64,000 nt of DNA, from contig NMRA01000141.1 of NCBI GenBank assembly GCA_002633005.1, positions 378,546 to 442,545 on the forward strand. Reading direction: 5' to 3'. Shown in pieces: positions 11,943 through 23,581 of this stretch. The first letter of the stretch is position 1. Every line of letters begins with the position of its first letter. The stretch is from Phoronis australis. Lineage: Eukaryota > Phoronida > Phoronidae. Under the pieces are notes generated by a model. The model did not search any database. It worked only from the letters and a program-made list of their open reading frames with translations, and was not told the DNA's origin. Position numbers and translations under genes: made by a program.

Positions 11943-13216
11943 AGGCAAAGGCAACCTTTTTTCATGTCATTTTTAGCAAAAATAAGGTTTGTTGATTATC
12001 CCAGACATATTTTTCACTTATTTACTGCTCTTCGTAATTTAATTAATTACTCGTCGTCTACTCCGGAAGTGACGTTTTGGGAGGCAAGAATTTCGTGCCA
12101 ATTTCTTTTCATATAGTCGGACTATGAGAGCAATCGAGTCAGTCATTGTCCTACCTCGGTTGTGATAAGTTCGGTCGTCGTTTGCTTTTGCTTACGAGTC
12201 AGTCAACACACCACGCTGCTGCTGCGTACTGGGGTGTACTCATTATCATCTCACGGACAGATGAAGAACTGTCCCACTTGCCCGAGTGTCTCGCGACTCA
12301 CTCCCACTGGAGGGTGATCTGAGCACCCAAACTGCTTACATCCCGCCGCGTAACCCACTCGCCACACACCTGGCACCTTCTAAATAGCTCCAATACAAGT
12401 CCACAATAAACTTATCAAATTTAGGCTCACCAATCTGTTCATTGGATGACGAACTGTCCTCTTCACTGGGTGTTGAACTGGGCCTGTATTCACTCCCACT
12501 ACTCAACATCGCTGCAGGGCTGCTTACAGGCTCTGGGTTAGAGACAACAGCACAGGGCGAATCACTGCTAGTTCCCCGTATATAGTGGCCACAGCTCGCG
12601 AGGCTTCTCGCTTCAAAAACGCACTTCTCGGGGTTGGCGACGGGGCACTGCCGGGAATCAACAGCGACGGTATGGTACCCTTCTTCAGGCGTTCTTTCGC
12701 AGGGACCTTCGTCAATTCAGCGTACATATCTTTGTCGTAATCTGACGGCAGAAAATGCTTGCCACACACTCGGTAACCCTCCACTGCTTTGTACGCTGCG
12801 TGGACGGGTAGCGCTGCGCTTTTCACATGAACGAGCTAGCCTGAAGTACGGCGAAGTGTGTCATCCTTCGGAAAGCGACGCAAGGTACCCAGGCAAAGCA
12901 CGTGTGAGACGATAATGAGTACATCCCGGCACGCAGCAACAGCGTGGCATGTTGACTGACTTGTAAACAAAAGCAAACGACGATCGAACTTATCACAACT
13001 GAGATAGAACAATGACTGACTCGACAGCTCTCACAGTCAGACTATAATGAAAAGAAATTGGTTTGAAACTCTTGCCTCCCAAAATGTCACTTCCAGAGTA
13101 GAGGACGAGAAATTAATCAAATTACGAAAAGCTGTAATTAAGTGAAAAATGTGTCTGGGATAATCAACGAACCTTGTTTATGCTAAAAGTGACATGAAAA
13201 AAGGTTGCCTTCGCCT
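11943..13216. mobile_element. Kolobok-like DNA transposon with ~315 bp TIRs
   Basis: The left end AGGCAAAGGCAACC and right end (minus strand) AGGCGAAGGCAACC are the tips of long inverted repeats, 11943-12256 and 12900-13216, roughly 85-90% alike by eye. TTAA flanks both sides (11939-11942 and 13217-13220). A TTAA target with a THAP-domain protein inside is the known combination of the Kolobok superfamily. piggyBac also uses TTAA but does not carry THAP. The interior holds a broken THAP gene on the minus strand and no catalytic core, so the copy is non-autonomous. Length is 1274 bp. Confidence 0.75.
12431..12924 (-). pseudogene. Broken THAP-domain first exon inside the transposon
   Basis: THAP domains are C2CH zinc-binding DNA-binding modules used by P and Kolobok transposases. 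On the minus strand a Met-containing frame begins at 12924 with a Cys pair, then by a frame change LRRFPKDDTLRR (the RFPkD motif), an in-frame TAG at 12836-12838, then VCGKHFLPSDYD (the C..HF zinc ligands) and LKKGTIPSLLIP. After another frame change near 12630 a Ser-rich linker runs to a donor ATTG|GTGAGC at 12430. The stop and frame changes make it dead. The start and first ligands lie within the right inverted repeat. It belongs to the element at 11943-13216. Confidence 0.75.
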
Positions 13217-13446
13217 TTAATCAGTTTCTTTGTTTTTGATGCTAGATAAATCACAGACAGTGGCATGTTTCGATAAGTGAATTTTTTGCCAATGTTTTTA
13301 AAGCTTGCCAGCTTGAACAATGAAAAATATAAAACCACAACTTTCTACCATTTATGTTAGCACCAAACCCACAACACCTGGAGGGTGGCTGCCCGAAATT
13401 TGAAGCGATACGTTTAGTCGGATTTTTTTTCTTAATCAGAGCACCT

Positions 13447-14255
13447 TATTGCCTTATCAAAGTACCAGAATTCGCTAACTAGTCAGAGTAATGTTTTTTG
13501 TCTTTTCCTTCCACTTGCATGAAAGACTACACAAGAAATTTATAGCAGGCTGTTTATTATGTGGAACACTTAGACTGAATTTATTTTCTGTGAAATTAGA
13601 AAGCAAACAGCTTATAACACCTACCTTTAAAACCTATGTATACATTCTAGTTTGCAAGATTTGAGATTAGGGTAATCCAAGACTTACAAAAATTGACTCA
13701 CATGGCAGCACTGCTTTACTGATACAGGCAATAACGGCTGGCAAGTTGAAGAAGGTAAATGTGGTATAACCGCCTATACTCATTCATCATAATCACGAAT
13801 GCTTCTGTGAATGCAAGTAGATGATTGTTACAGAATTAGCAAGACAAATTNTATTGCCTTATCAAAGTACCAGAATTCGCTAACTAGTCAGAGTAATGTT
13901 TTTTGTCTTTTCCTTCCACTTGCATGAAAGACTACACAAGAAATTTATAGCAGGCTGTTTATTATGTAGAACACTTAGACTGAATTTATTTTCTGTGAAA
14001 TTAGAAAGCAAACAGCTTATAACACCTACCTTTAAAACCTATGTATACATTCTAGTTTGCAAGATTTGAGATTAGGGTAATCCAAGACTTACAAAAATTG
14101 ACTCACATGGCAGCACTGGTTTACTGATACAGGCAATAACGGCAGGCAAGTTGAAGAAGGTAAATGTGGTATAACCGCCTATACTCATTCATCATAATCA
14201 CGAATGCTTCTGTGAATGCAAGTAGATGATTGTTACAGAATTAGCAAGACAAATT
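13447..14255. other. Assembly duplication around a single N
   Basis: Bases 13447-13850 and 13852-14255 are 404-base copies of each other with no length difference and about three mismatches (for example TGTGGAACAC against TGTAGAACAC). They are separated by one N at 13851. This is the signature of two overlapping contig ends, probably two haplotypes, joined without merging. The sequence itself is AT-rich and non-coding. Confidence 0.9.
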
Positions 14256-14438
14256 GGACTGTTTTGACAAGTGGTATAACAAGTGGAGAAAATCGGATTC
14301 CAAGCCAAAAACTAAAAACTAAGACAACAGCACATTCATAATGAAATGCTATATGTGAAGTTGATGTCGCTGTATTTTCTTAAAGTCCTCTTAGATTTAA
14401 GGCTGTGAAGGGCCTTATGGACAAGCCGGTGTATTTAG

Positions 14439-15370
14439 ACAAATATCTACAAATCTATAAAACCTAAATGCAGTGAAAGTACATATTTTATGAAAGTATA
14501 AAGATAGTAGAATTTGAGTTTGTACTTCATACTAAGCTGCAATGAATTAGGTCACGTGACCTTGTTTTTACAGTAACATTAAGGATTAGGAATGTTTATA
14601 GCAGAACCATGGTATCAATACCGAGCCACATTTTATTTCATATAAATGTTCAAGATGAATCTCAAAAATGCTGTTACAGTTTTCAAAATTATCGTTTTGT
14701 TTTCCTTTTATCCACTCACTAGATTTTCTTCATGAAAATCACAAGCCTTTTTTGATAGCCCCTCGTGCAAAAGTGGGACATTTTGAAGACAAGTCCCATA
14801 AAATTGTGCCCACTGTTCGGGTAATATCACAACATCTAAAACTGTTTCTGGTAAGTCATAACACCATATTATTCATTTTTATTGCAAACCTGTCATAAAC
14901 TTGGACAAATATCTACAAATCTATAAAACCTAAATGCAATGAAAGTACATATTTTATGAAAGTATAAAGATAGTAGAATTTGAGTTAGGACTTCATACTA
15001 ACCTGCAATGAATTAGGTCACGTGACCTTGTTTTTACAAACATTAAGAATTAGGAATGTTTATAGCAGAACCATGGTATCAATACCGAGCCACATTTTAT
15101 TTCATATAAATGTTCAAGATGAATCTCAAAAATGCTGTTACAGTTTTCAAAATTATCGTTTTGTTTTCCCTTTTATCAACTCACTAGATTTTCTTCATGA
15201 AAATCACAAGCCTTTTTTGATAGCCCCGAGTGCAAAAGTGGGACAGTTTGAAGACAAGTCCCCTGAAATTGTGCCCACTGTTCGGGTAACATCACAACAT
15301 CTAAAACTGTTTCTGATAAGCCATAACACCATATTATTCATTTTTACTGCAAACTCGTCATAAACTTGGA
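14439..15370. repeat. 465 bp tandem duplication
   Basis: Units 14439-14903 and 14904-15370 both start ACAAATATCTACAAATCTAT and both end with a CATAACACCATATTATTC segment and a run into CATAAACTTGG. They differ at scattered positions and small indels, so this is a true, older duplication and not an assembly artefact. Similar 76-113 codon frames in the units are by-products of the duplication and show no known domain. Confidence 0.85.
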
Positions 15371-15769
15371 AAGGAATAGTTGATGAAACTGGTTTGTACA
15401 CAACAGACAATGGGCGGAGCGGTTAGCGAACTCTGTGTGCCTACATGATAGGATCCAACCAATCTCATGAGTTCAACATGCAACTGCGAAAGAAAAAGGC
15501 TCTACAAATTGTATTCTATTGATACACTTACTTCTAAATTATCAAAAAACTTGAAGCCCAGGGGTCCATATCTTACTCTAAAGCCAACTTTTTAAAGAAT
15601 GGGTGTGAGTCCTAATTGTGAGATACTCATTCCCATCAGAACAGGTAGAGTCCCCCAGGGGGTTCTAACCATTTTGGAAAACTTGCCCCAGGGCCTGACT
15701 TTGACACCAATATTTATTAAACTACTTAAATGATACTCTGGTTACTTATGATGCACTGAGTTCGTTTTT

Positions 15770-16500
15770 ACCCACAGGTGAATTTACCTCCGCCAATTTC
15801 ATTAAAAATTAGCACCTGCTGGGTTAGCGGTTATTTTGAGTTTTTTACCGAGTGTGAAGGTCATAAATGGCGTTTGCTTGTGTCTGTTCTGTTTAAAAAG
15901 TGCCCGGCCATGGCATTTCTTAAAACTTTTTTAAACCTTTACTACGAGCAAGTGAGATCTCTCAGGCACTCAACTCATTTCACATGCATAGATCCATTAA
16001 GATTCTGTAGCCCAGTTTGTAAATCAAATGATAAAAATTCAGATGTTGAAATAACAGAATATTCAGGCACATTCCATTCAGCGCTTGATACTGCTTGGAA
16101 TCAAACAGGAAGTTGAAACGCAAACACACAATCCGAGAAACTGCCATTTGTAGTAGAGGTAACCAAACTTGCATACGGACAAGCTTACACCCTAAGTGAG
16201 ATGGAAGTAAATTGTTCATCGTGATCGCATGTTAATGGTGGTTTTGAGGTGAAAACAGCTGATTTGGTGTATTTTTGCTTATTTTCTTAAGCAGCTGGGC
16301 ACTAGCAGTAGTTGTGCAATATGGGAAATTCTCTTTGGAATCAGTTTCCTTAAAATTTGTGAAAGATTTTTGAAGTTCTTGGCCCAGTATACTGTTCCAG
16401 GTTTTGTACATCCTGCGGATTAGAAAGGTGGAGGTGTCTCTAGTTTTCAAAGCCCCAAACCAGCACAAACTGTAGAGTGCCACCTGTTGTTGAGCATGAC
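15770..16500 (+). repeat. Dispersed repeat R2, copy A
   Basis: Several blocks occur in the same order as at 21245-22440: a TTAGCACCTGCTGGGTTAGC block, an AAATGGCGTTTGCTT block, GGTGAAAACAGCTGATT near 16250, and CTTTGGAATCAGT with GTGAAAGATTTTTGAAG near 16335-16375. This is an interspersed repeat of 0.7-1 kb of unknown class. A 112-codon open frame at 15778-16116 matches nothing I know. Confidence 0.6.
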
Positions 16501-18858
16501 ACCAGAGAGCATGACTACCTGTCTGGTAGCGACACCTGTTGTCACAAAGCAAGACTACAATTGTGCAAAGCCCAGCTAGTAAATAATTGCTTGTGACATT
16601 ATTTCCACTAAAGACTTAGCTTAAATTTACACAATGTTTAAGCTCATAATTGCAGTTCAATTGTTTTTCATCATCACACAATGTGAGTGTTCTCTGGCCA
16701 ACTGATTACAACTCCAGGGAAACAACCATGAGGTCGTCGTTCTACTTCCTGTCTTAACGAATCATTGTTCTCGACATCCTCGAGAGATTTCCGCTAAACT
16801 CATTGTGAACACACAATTTCCTTGTTGAGATGAAAAACTGCAAGAGTCTGAGCATGCAGTAAATCGGCTCCTGTCTTAAAACCGGACAGTATTGGAAATC
16901 AACAGTTTCAAATCACACAGTGATTGCAAATTGCTTAAAAATGAATAAGCGTAAAACAAAGCAGTGTTCTCCCAACATAGATGCAGACATGATGCTGCTC
17001 CATGCTTAAAAGGCTCTACGGAGCCGCGATTAAAATCCCAAGTGGTGTTTGAAAAGCTCCAAGCCCTGGTTGGAAATTGAGAGCCATGCTTGAAAGCTCC
17101 AAGCCATGTTAAAATTTTGAGACATGTCTGAAAACATTGGATTCGTGTTTGGAAATCTGCACCAGAGTACAATTACTACTCAACCAATCTACAGGGTGTC
17201 CAAAACTGTGCTCGCATTTCAGTATAGGAGAGGACGTCAAAGTCAGTACCTATGGATCAGATTCTGCGCCTGGACCTTAGCTGCCTGGTTACATTTTGAT
17301 GCGAAAGTAGGCGTGGCAATGGAGTTGTCACTAAGTTCTGTATACAAAGGATTGACAAACGAACGATCTAGTTTTGGACAACAAAAATTTATCATGCAAT
17401 GCTATAAGAAACTCAGAAATGTCAAGTAAAAAACAGTCCATTTTTGTTTAAACGCTATTTAAGTGCTTTTTGATGGTCACATTTTTGTGAATTTAAACCA
17501 GTAATGAACAAAGCACAGTTAGTGTCATTTAAAGTTTTAGTACATTTTTGAGTCACAAAGAATACTTGCTGAAAATGGAACAATTGAGAAAAGTTCAGTG
17601 GAACAAAATATTTCCACCAGTAAATCAAAAATATATATATATGTCAATTTAATCATTCATTAATCTGCGACTGTTCATCAAAATCCCGAGCTAATCCTAT
17701 CTAAGCTAAATTCTGCTATTCTAAGTAAACAAGAAGATGTAAAAAACAATCCATCTACTTAGACTTCAATGATTAATCAGTCCATGGCTAATTGACTGTC
17801 ACAAGAAAACTGAAGTCAAGCTTACAGAGGAATGACGGGTTACTTATTGGTATTATCAAAGAAAATCCATAGAAGGATTATTGCTATCATCTATACCATA
17901 ATATGATTTTATGGAACAAAGTCTGCCTAAGGCAAGAGTCAGTGGGCGGATAACGTTGCCATCCCTTTTTACCCAGTATCCAAATGAACAACTGCAGACA
18001 TGTCAGTTTTCTAAAAAAACGTCAAGGCTACATCTAATCAGCTGTGTTCGCTGTCGCAACTGACCTAATAAGTTTTGTTGTGAATTGACGTAATTATGTT
18101 CCCAGTTACATGCTGTGTGATGCAATTCTATCTTTTATCATAATTAACTTGGTGAATTTCCAAACATACAGTTTCCTATATTTAGGTGGCAGCGATATTC
18201 AGAAATTCATTTTTGAGTAAAAGAATCTAAATCAAGTTTTAGTACTAGTTAAAACACCATTTTTATGTAACTAGAAATAATAAATAAATAAATTTTGTTT
18301 AATTTCTAGCCCACTTACAGGCACACCTTTTAGTGTTGGTCATTAATGCCAATATAAAATGTTGCATAACAGTATCAAAAACGTGTTTTGTCAAAATAAA
18401 AAATCCGAATCTCTTTTTTTCAAGAAGGAACAGGGTAAGTGTCCAAGTTTGTTTCCAAATTGAAATATTAGATTTGCAACAGCTCGTCATCTACATAAAT
18501 CAAATTTTGAATTTCTTCAAAATTGTTTATGTTCTTTCTTCTAAATCATGCACTTCAATCATTCGTAGTCCTCAAAATAATGGAAAATTTCATTATAATT
18601 CATAGATACCTCACAATCAGAAACAACTTGTGCATAGACACTAGGATACAAACATAATTTGTATTCCTTTCTAAGAAACTAGACTACTTTTCAAAAACTA
18701 GGTTTCTATGTTATCAAAAATATTGAAAACAAGCACTTGAGTGGTTCCACATAACAGGAGAAGTTGTCCATTCTTAAACAGTAGGCTTGCAAGTATACCC
18801 ACATGTGCCAAGCCATATCTTACTAACTTGTTAATGTCCCCAGTTGTCTAGACCCACA
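16501..18858. other. No gene seen
   Basis: AT-rich sequence. At 16985-17120 a short motif, near AAGCTCCAAGCC with CATGCTTGAAA, recurs a few times and gives weakly repetitive frames. No exon with a supported acceptor and donor was found. Confidence 0.5.
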
Positions 18859-19097
18859 TAATAAAAAAAATAAATAACTGCAGGCGGTCTGGTACACCTT
18901 GTACCAGACCTACGCAGGCTACGCATGTGGGCCCATTGCACCGATCACCTGAAACCATTGTTTGTGCTAGTTAAAACCAAGCTGAGGAGCTAGAGACCTG
19001 ACTCAAGGGTCTAACAGGGTGGTCCAGCGGGATTCGAGCCCACAACCTCGGTTTAAGGAAGCGAACACTTACCTCACAAGGCCACACTGCCTCTTAC
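18859..19097 (-). mobile_element. tRNA-derived SINE with 11 bp target duplication
   Basis: CTAGACCCACA flanks both sides (18848-18858 and 19098-19108). On the minus strand the element starts with a tRNA-like head: a GTGGCCTTGTGAGGTAAG A-box-like segment and GGGCTCGAATCCC as B box. The body ends in an inverted pair, GGTCTGGTACA and TGTACCAGACC around a three-base loop, followed by a TTTATT-type tail. Internal pol III promoter, 3' hairpin, simple tail and target duplication together define a LINE-mobilised SINE. A second copy is at 21783-21960 and a tail fragment at 55682-55745. Confidence 0.8.
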
Positions 19098-19108
19098 CTA
19101 GACCCACA

Positions 19109-21244
19109 AGGTCAGATTAACATGCTAGGAATTATAATTTCATTTTTAGTTATTATCAATTACTAAAGCTAGGAGGATTACTGTCAGGGGAGTGGAGACG
19201 CTAAAAAATCAAAGGGAAGACCACTTCCAACTAGATGTCGTCTGGAAACACTCTTCTCCCAAAAAGTATTGCTGAAAACGACCCCTTTATGAGACCAAAA
19301 CTGCCACTATCGGATGTTGCAGTGGTTGCAACCATCCGAAAAACGATTTTTGTCCCACATCTGTGTCAAGCCTAGGAACCAGCACTGATTACGGCGTCAA
19401 GCTTTATTGAAATCCGTAAACTGGTTCTCTAGATTTTACTTGGTAATGGTGTTCCCAAAAACACTAAAATGCTCAACCCCACTGGCCTCGTACTAGTGAT
19501 GCAGAGTTCACTCTTGTGCCTATTTCACTTGGATCCGACCACGGGTTTTGAGATATCGAGCGGACAACTGGAAGCCTATGACAATCTGCGAGAGCATTAA
19601 AAGCAGTTTTTTTGAGAAAAATTAGTCATCATTGGTGTTCCAAAAGTTGTACAGTGTTGATGATCACCCAAAACACTGTTCAAATGGCCACAGCAATGAA
19701 CATAAAAACCTCTACAGATGAAAATAAGATGAAACAATACAAAACGCGAAACTGATATTGAGGCCTTGACAACCACCTACAACATTTACTTGAGGGAGAC
19801 CTCCTAGGCAGTGTTTATGTCTCAGTGAAAGTCGCCCCAAAGACACAGATTCATTAGCAATACTTTGTCTTGATTAGTCAACACATAAATGATACTCCGT
19901 ATTTATGCTTTGAGTTGACTCCTACATGCAACCACATTGTAAATTTATTCCGTGGGCGTTAAGACATGAATCGGCCATTTCAGCAAATGTCCACCCCGAC
20001 CTATAACATTTTGTTTTTAAAAGCCCTTGCTCAATCAGATGAGCACAGTATACGGTAACCTTCACCAATTTAGAACACAGTATGGCAGTCACATAAAATT
20101 CTGTATTTGTCAAACTTCTACACAAAAAAGGTAAATAACGCAATAATAAGAGTGTAGAATATCTCTAAATGTCATTTGGTAATTATTTTTGTGCTATAGT
20201 AGTGGAGAATTGCCATTTGAATACGTGGGCATGTATAGAATCAACATATGTAGCTAGATAATTGCCATCAGAGCAATACAAACAAATTAAAAATTCTGTT
20301 TCATTACCACACATAACAGCATTAACAAGAATTGTGTCATAAATTTAACACAACCACAGAAAACGCATTAAGATGACTTACAAACACTAAAGTAACAAAC
20401 ATCAAACAATGTGCCCAACTGTGCCAGACAATAACATCGAATTTATGGAAGTTCTAGTATAAAAATACCACAATATTCCAGCAGTGTTTTTGAAATGCTT
20501 TATCACTTATTGTAGCTATTTTCGTCATCATTGTTGTTTATGCTCAAATTTGTTTTGGATCACCTTATGGTAATGCGTCATATGTGTTAATGACGCATGA
20601 CTGATTTCCACATGCCCTTGTGCAACTCTTGATTATCTTATAACTTTGTTTTTCATCTTTTGATTGGAAATTTGATATCTGTGCACTAACATTGCAAATA
20701 ACAATAAAAATCACTTCTTAAACTTTGGCAAATGTGATGCCGACCAAATTTCATTTCAACCCAAGAGCATCTTGTTGCCACTGCAGCATCTTGTCTTTAA
20801 GTTTTCGTTACCACAGACCAGAGCAGACAGTTTAATCTTTGTACTTAAAATCTAACACAAAATTAGTTTTGTTTTTTCTATTCCACTTTTTGTACAATCT
20901 CAGGATATTTGTTTTTTATTCTGTGCAAGAAGACATCACGGTTTACATGAGCGACTGTCTATTCTCCATTTACAATACATGACCACAATATTACAGCTAT
21001 AAATTAAGAGCTCAACACCAAATTTTACTCAAAATTTGGAGTCTACTCAACTTTGTAGCTCTGACCCAAGTGTCATCAAATGCCAACTAGTCTAGACACT
21101 CATCTTAGCCAACCACAGTATACTCGATAATATAAAAATAGACACTTACCTTAAGTTCGAACTAAAGTAGCTCAGAAATAGTTCAGAGCTAGATTTCGAG
21201 TAAAAAAACTAGAGGTCAGTTTCATGAAAAGTACCTACAGGAGG
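19109..21244. other. No gene seen; one R1 repeat copy
   Basis: AT-rich sequence without a supported exon. The block near 20050-20110 (CTTCACCAATTTAGAACACA then TATGGCAGTCACATAAAATT) is another copy of repeat R1. A TTAC-type minus-strand donor near 21150 has no good partner acceptor. Confidence 0.5.
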
Positions 21245-22440
21245 CAGTCAATAGTTTTTTAAGCTGCGGTTGAATCTCATTAGAAATTGGCGCCTATTAG
21301 GTTGGCTGGGCATTTTAAGATAAGTACTGCATGTGAACGCTATGGATGGCATTTGCTTAGTTTTTGAATCTGTATTGAGTGAAAGATTGTCAGTTGCTGA
21401 TCCCTTGACCCACTTTTTGTTCAGTGGCGGCTTTTCTTAAACCTTTACTGCTTGCAAGTGGGAAGTTGAAAATTAGTACGAAATTCAGGTACCCTTCACA
21501 AACTTTGGATTTGTAAAAAATATGGCTTATTGACACCCACTTTTCACCTGATTTCTCCAATCTGGACAGTTTCAGCACTCTGAATACACTGTTTCTCAGG
21601 TCATAGGAATCACATACAAATGGTGACTTTGGGGTGAAAACTGTTGATTCGGTGTACTTTTGCTTATTTTTTAAAAGATACCAAGCCCTGTTTTGATTAT
21701 TTCCACCAGTTCCTCATTCTGCCGCCTGCAATACACCACTGGTGTCAATCTTTCAAGTTAAAGGAATGACTCAATTGAAAAACAAAATAATTGCAGGCGG
21801 TCTGGTACACGTTGTACCAGACGTGCGTAGGCCGCGCATGTGGGCCCATTGCACTATTCACCTGGAACTATTTTTATGCTTTATTAATATATGGTTAAAA
21901 CCGAGCTCAGGAGCTAGAAACCTGACTCAAGGATCTAGCAGTGTGGCCCAGTAGGACTCCAATGAATCAATTACAAACTCACACTCTCTTTGTCACAGAC
22001 TGGACATTACGGTCCATGGTGGGTGATTTTTTCCCTCAGTTGCCATGTAATTCGCTAACAGCATAGGTCAGCCTTGCACATTTAGCAGACTTTTAAAGGA
22101 GTTTTCAAATTTTCCTCCAAATGTTTGAGGGTTGTCGAGTGTTACAGAGCATTATTTTGTTTCAGAGAACTAGATGGGAACTGAAGTCGTTTTTAGTATC
22201 TGTTAATAGGCCAAAAGTTGGTTTGGTATCCTTTCCTGCACTTCTGGAAGTTGCAAAAGATGAAAAAATAACTTTGGAATCAGTCTCAATAGACTTTGTG
22301 AAAGCCTTTTGAAGCCTTTGGTCCAATACGGTTTAATTTTTATTTTCAGGTTTTGTGCCTTCTGTGGAACAGACTTTTAAAGCTGCCAAGACCTGATTTC
22401 TCAAGCCTAAAATCGTCAAAAACTGTTGAGTGTCACCTTA
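21245..22440 (+). repeat. Dispersed repeat R2, copy B, split by a SINE
   Basis: The same ordered blocks as copy A are present: GGCGCCTATTAGGTTGGC, then GGATGGCATTTGCTTAG, GGGTGAAAACTGTTGATTC, CTTTGGAATCAGT and GTGAAAGCCTTTTGAAG. The SINE at 21783-21960 interrupts it, so the SINE is younger. A 63-codon frame at 22121-22312 is part of the repeat and is not taken as a gene. Confidence 0.6.
21783..21960 (-). mobile_element. Truncated copy of the tRNA-derived SINE
   Basis: The segment from TTGCAGGCGGTCTGGTACA through the inverted TGTACCAGAC, GTGGGCCCATTGCA and CCTGACTCAAGG matches the SINE at 18859-19097. It stops near the B-box region, so the 5' tRNA-like head is lost. It sits inside repeat R2 copy B. 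Confidence 0.75.
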
Positions 22441-23466
22441 AAGACTTAGTCAAAGTTTGGTCTGATGCTCCAGAAACTAACCCTTATTCTGAACGTAATT
22501 GAATTTCACTTGAACAAAAGTGCAGTCTCTGAGAATTATCCACATAACTGTCAGTTAATGAGATAATTTCTCTTAATCATTTCTAGACTGTGATGTGTTA
22601 ACAAAATAAGAATTAATATACTGGTGCTCTCTAGAGTAATGAGAGCGTGAAAGTGGCTTCCGCTTGATTCAAGATTCGGTGGACACAAATTTAATTATTA
22701 CATATTACTTGATAAAACCTTTATTTGGCAACTTGAGAAACGGGAGTGCGAGACCAAAATTTCTGTCCATAGTCACTTTTCATGCAACAGACCACTGGGT
22801 CCAAGAATTTTTAATCTCCTAACTGAAACAAGACTCAGACTCGAATGTGAACGAAGTGGACCGGCCATACAATTGATGAATTTTCAATTGTAGTTTCAAG
22901 TACAACGATGTAACCTGCGCCAAGATTGCTACGGTACTGCCTGCTTTTTATGTCTTTGGGTGGTATAATTCATGCGCACCCAACCTAAAAATGGTGGGCT
23001 CGTATTTTTGAGAATGTGGAACTTTTACTAAGATTCGCGGGGAACGTTCAGAGGTATGAATTGTACATTCACCGAATTTTCTGAGTTCCTGCTTTTTTAG
23101 TGGACTTTTGTCTCATTTTCCACTTTTTCAGAGTTTTTGTTTCTCTGAGATGGACCTTTTTGCCAGTTTGCCAAATTGGGGGGAACGAGGCCCCCGTGCC
23201 CCCCCTGGGAGCACATGTGTAATTTGAATAAAACAGCAGGAAACATTTCAAAAGTTTTGAAAAGCTACATCAGATTGTCATCAGACGGCAGATTTTTGAG
23301 GTTGCTTTAATAAGGCCAGTTAGAAATTAAAATATTATACGGAGTTTGTTGATGTTTCTGTTATCATCTACTCACTCCCCTGTAAAGTGCTTCTACTTCG
23401 TACATGGGATTTTATAAATTTAGAAAGTCGCACATTCGAGAATTGTAATTAGGTAGACTAATGCAG
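22441..23466. other. No gene seen
   Basis: AT-rich sequence with a short G/C-run patch near 23175-23212 that resembles hAT-like MITE interiors but has no inverted ends. No exon is supported. Confidence 0.45.
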
Positions 23467-23581
23467 TGAAGCCCTCCAAGGATGCCGAGACGTACATGAG
23501 ACTAGGCGCGCAGTGAAGTCTTTGAACATCTTTACCGAGGAAGACCACATAAGGCTTTACAATGATGAGCTCAGTTCACAG
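23467..23581 (+). CDS. Possible internal coding exon, unidentified
   Basis: A 115-base segment follows ACTAATGCAG (acceptor) and ends CACAG|GTAAAT (donor). One frame is open: one base, then 38 codons, ending in phase 0. The peptide runs EALQGCRDVHETRRAVK, then SLNIFTEEDHIRLYNDELSSQ, charged and helix-like. A second possible acceptor lies at 23513. GC content is higher than in the flanks. No domain is recognised and no partner exon was found, so it could be a gene fragment or chance. Confidence 0.4.

Noticed and set aside
15410-15480. Possible tRNA-like SINE head (GGGCGGAGCGGTTAGCG)
   Set aside because: The B-box match is poor, there is no tail and no target duplication.
15778-16116. 112-codon frame
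   Set aside because: Part of dispersed repeat R2; the second copy at 21245 does not keep the frame.
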